Of a stretch of 44,349 bases of DNA, positions 44,045 through 44,349 are shown piece after piece; positions within the stretch are counted from its first letter, which is position 1, and every line of letters begins with the position of its first letter. A program made the position numbers and the translations under genes. The stretch spans positions 1 through 44,349 of the forward strand of contig CALKZS010000012.1 of assembly GCA_938002835.1 (NCBI GenBank), in the 5' to 3' direction. This stretch comes from an uncultured Dokdonia sp. Its GTDB lineage: Bacteria > Bacteroidota > Bacteroidia > Flavobacteriales > Flavobacteriaceae. The notes beneath the pieces were generated by a model. It was not told the DNA's origin, searched no databases, and saw only the letters and a list, made by a program, of their open reading frames with translations.

Positions 44045-44349
44045 TTTTCTGTGTCAGAACTTTAAAAGAAAATTAAAAACTCAAAATACGGCAAATAAAT
44101 AACCTTTTGAAATTCTCTTGGGTTTTTAATATAACACATCTAACAGAAACAATTGTATTTAAACTTCAGTCACTACTTCCAAAACCATAATAGTGGAAGC
44201 TTAATTATTAACTGGTGTTACGCACTAAATCATCAAAAATTTAACCTTGTTGTTAATAAGTATTTAAACTGCTGATTACTAAAAATTTAGAAATAAATGT
44301 CTACTTAGATTTATTAATCGATTAGATAACAGTTGACATATTTAATGGC
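44045..44349. other. AT-rich region at window end
   Basis: About 305 bp upstream of the minus-strand lipoprotein gene. I see no gene, RNA, repeat or exact TAnnTTTG box here. A TTGACA at 44333-44338 may belong to a promoter for a gene beyond the window. Confidence 0.5.

Noticed and set aside
1-44349. CRISPR arrays, tRNA or rRNA genes, riboswitches, prophage
   Set aside because: No regularly spaced repeats, no cloverleaf-like or rRNA-like sequence, no structural phage genes and no recognisable riboswitch core were seen by eye.

Overview
The window looks like a stretch of chromosome from a marine-type member of the Flavobacteriaceae (Bacteroidota), perhaps close to Dokdonia/Krokinobacter; the genus is inference. 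The evidence is the AT-rich sequence, the lack of Shine-Dalgarno sites, TAnnTTTG-type promoter boxes, many lipoproteins, and a gliding/type IX secretion cluster (porU, porV, gldJ) next to murF.

Layout. 1-994: right end of a decayed IS256-family element. 1077-4096: SIMPL-like protein, YafK-type L,D-transpeptidase-fold protein and an acidic lipoprotein. 4309-9026: methyltransferase and GT2 glycosyltransferase pair, alkaline phosphatase, an MlaE/MlaF-type lipid ABC pair and a lipoprotein. 9047-13873 (minus): an ImmA/IrrE-PIN toxin-antitoxin-like pair, then SprT-like, mannose-1-phosphate guanylyltransferase and DUF389 genes. 14022-16367: DUF4349 lipoprotein, divergent from a membrane protein/lipoprotein pair. 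16380-18599 (minus): flavodoxin-like reductase, SDR and M28 peptidase. 18662-21275 (minus): pyruvate dehydrogenase E1alpha and E2. 21576-27103 (minus): porU-porV-cdd. 27318-30295: gldJ and murF. 30356-36575: a glycerol kinase/glycerol-3-phosphate dehydrogenase fusion, a sodium:solute symporter and galE. 36590-44044: SH3-type secreted protein, a short gene remnant, asnS, dodecin, two lipoproteins and a DUF255/thioredoxin-like protein.

How the genes fit together. Most are household or cell-envelope genes. PorU (sortase) and PorV (shuttle) attach T9SS cargo to the cell surface, and GldJ belongs to the gliding apparatus. MurF, the YafK-like protein, ManC, GalE, the GT2 enzyme and MlaEF all serve envelope building. 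GlpK-GlpD turns glycerol into DHAP, and PdhA/E2 feed acetyl-CoA into the TCA cycle. The clearest accessory pieces are the broken IS and the ImmA/PIN pair.

The most unusual signal is a dispersed palindrome, GCTTTCGCGAAAGC. It occurs seven times exactly and about six more times in degraded form, on average every 3-4 kb, both between genes and inside genes. Inside genes it is read in all three frames. I do not know a described function for it. Other notable points are the GlpK-GlpD fusion, a helically phased TTGTAA cluster in a divergent promoter region, and a probable one-base slip in an A-run that removes the natural start of one gene.
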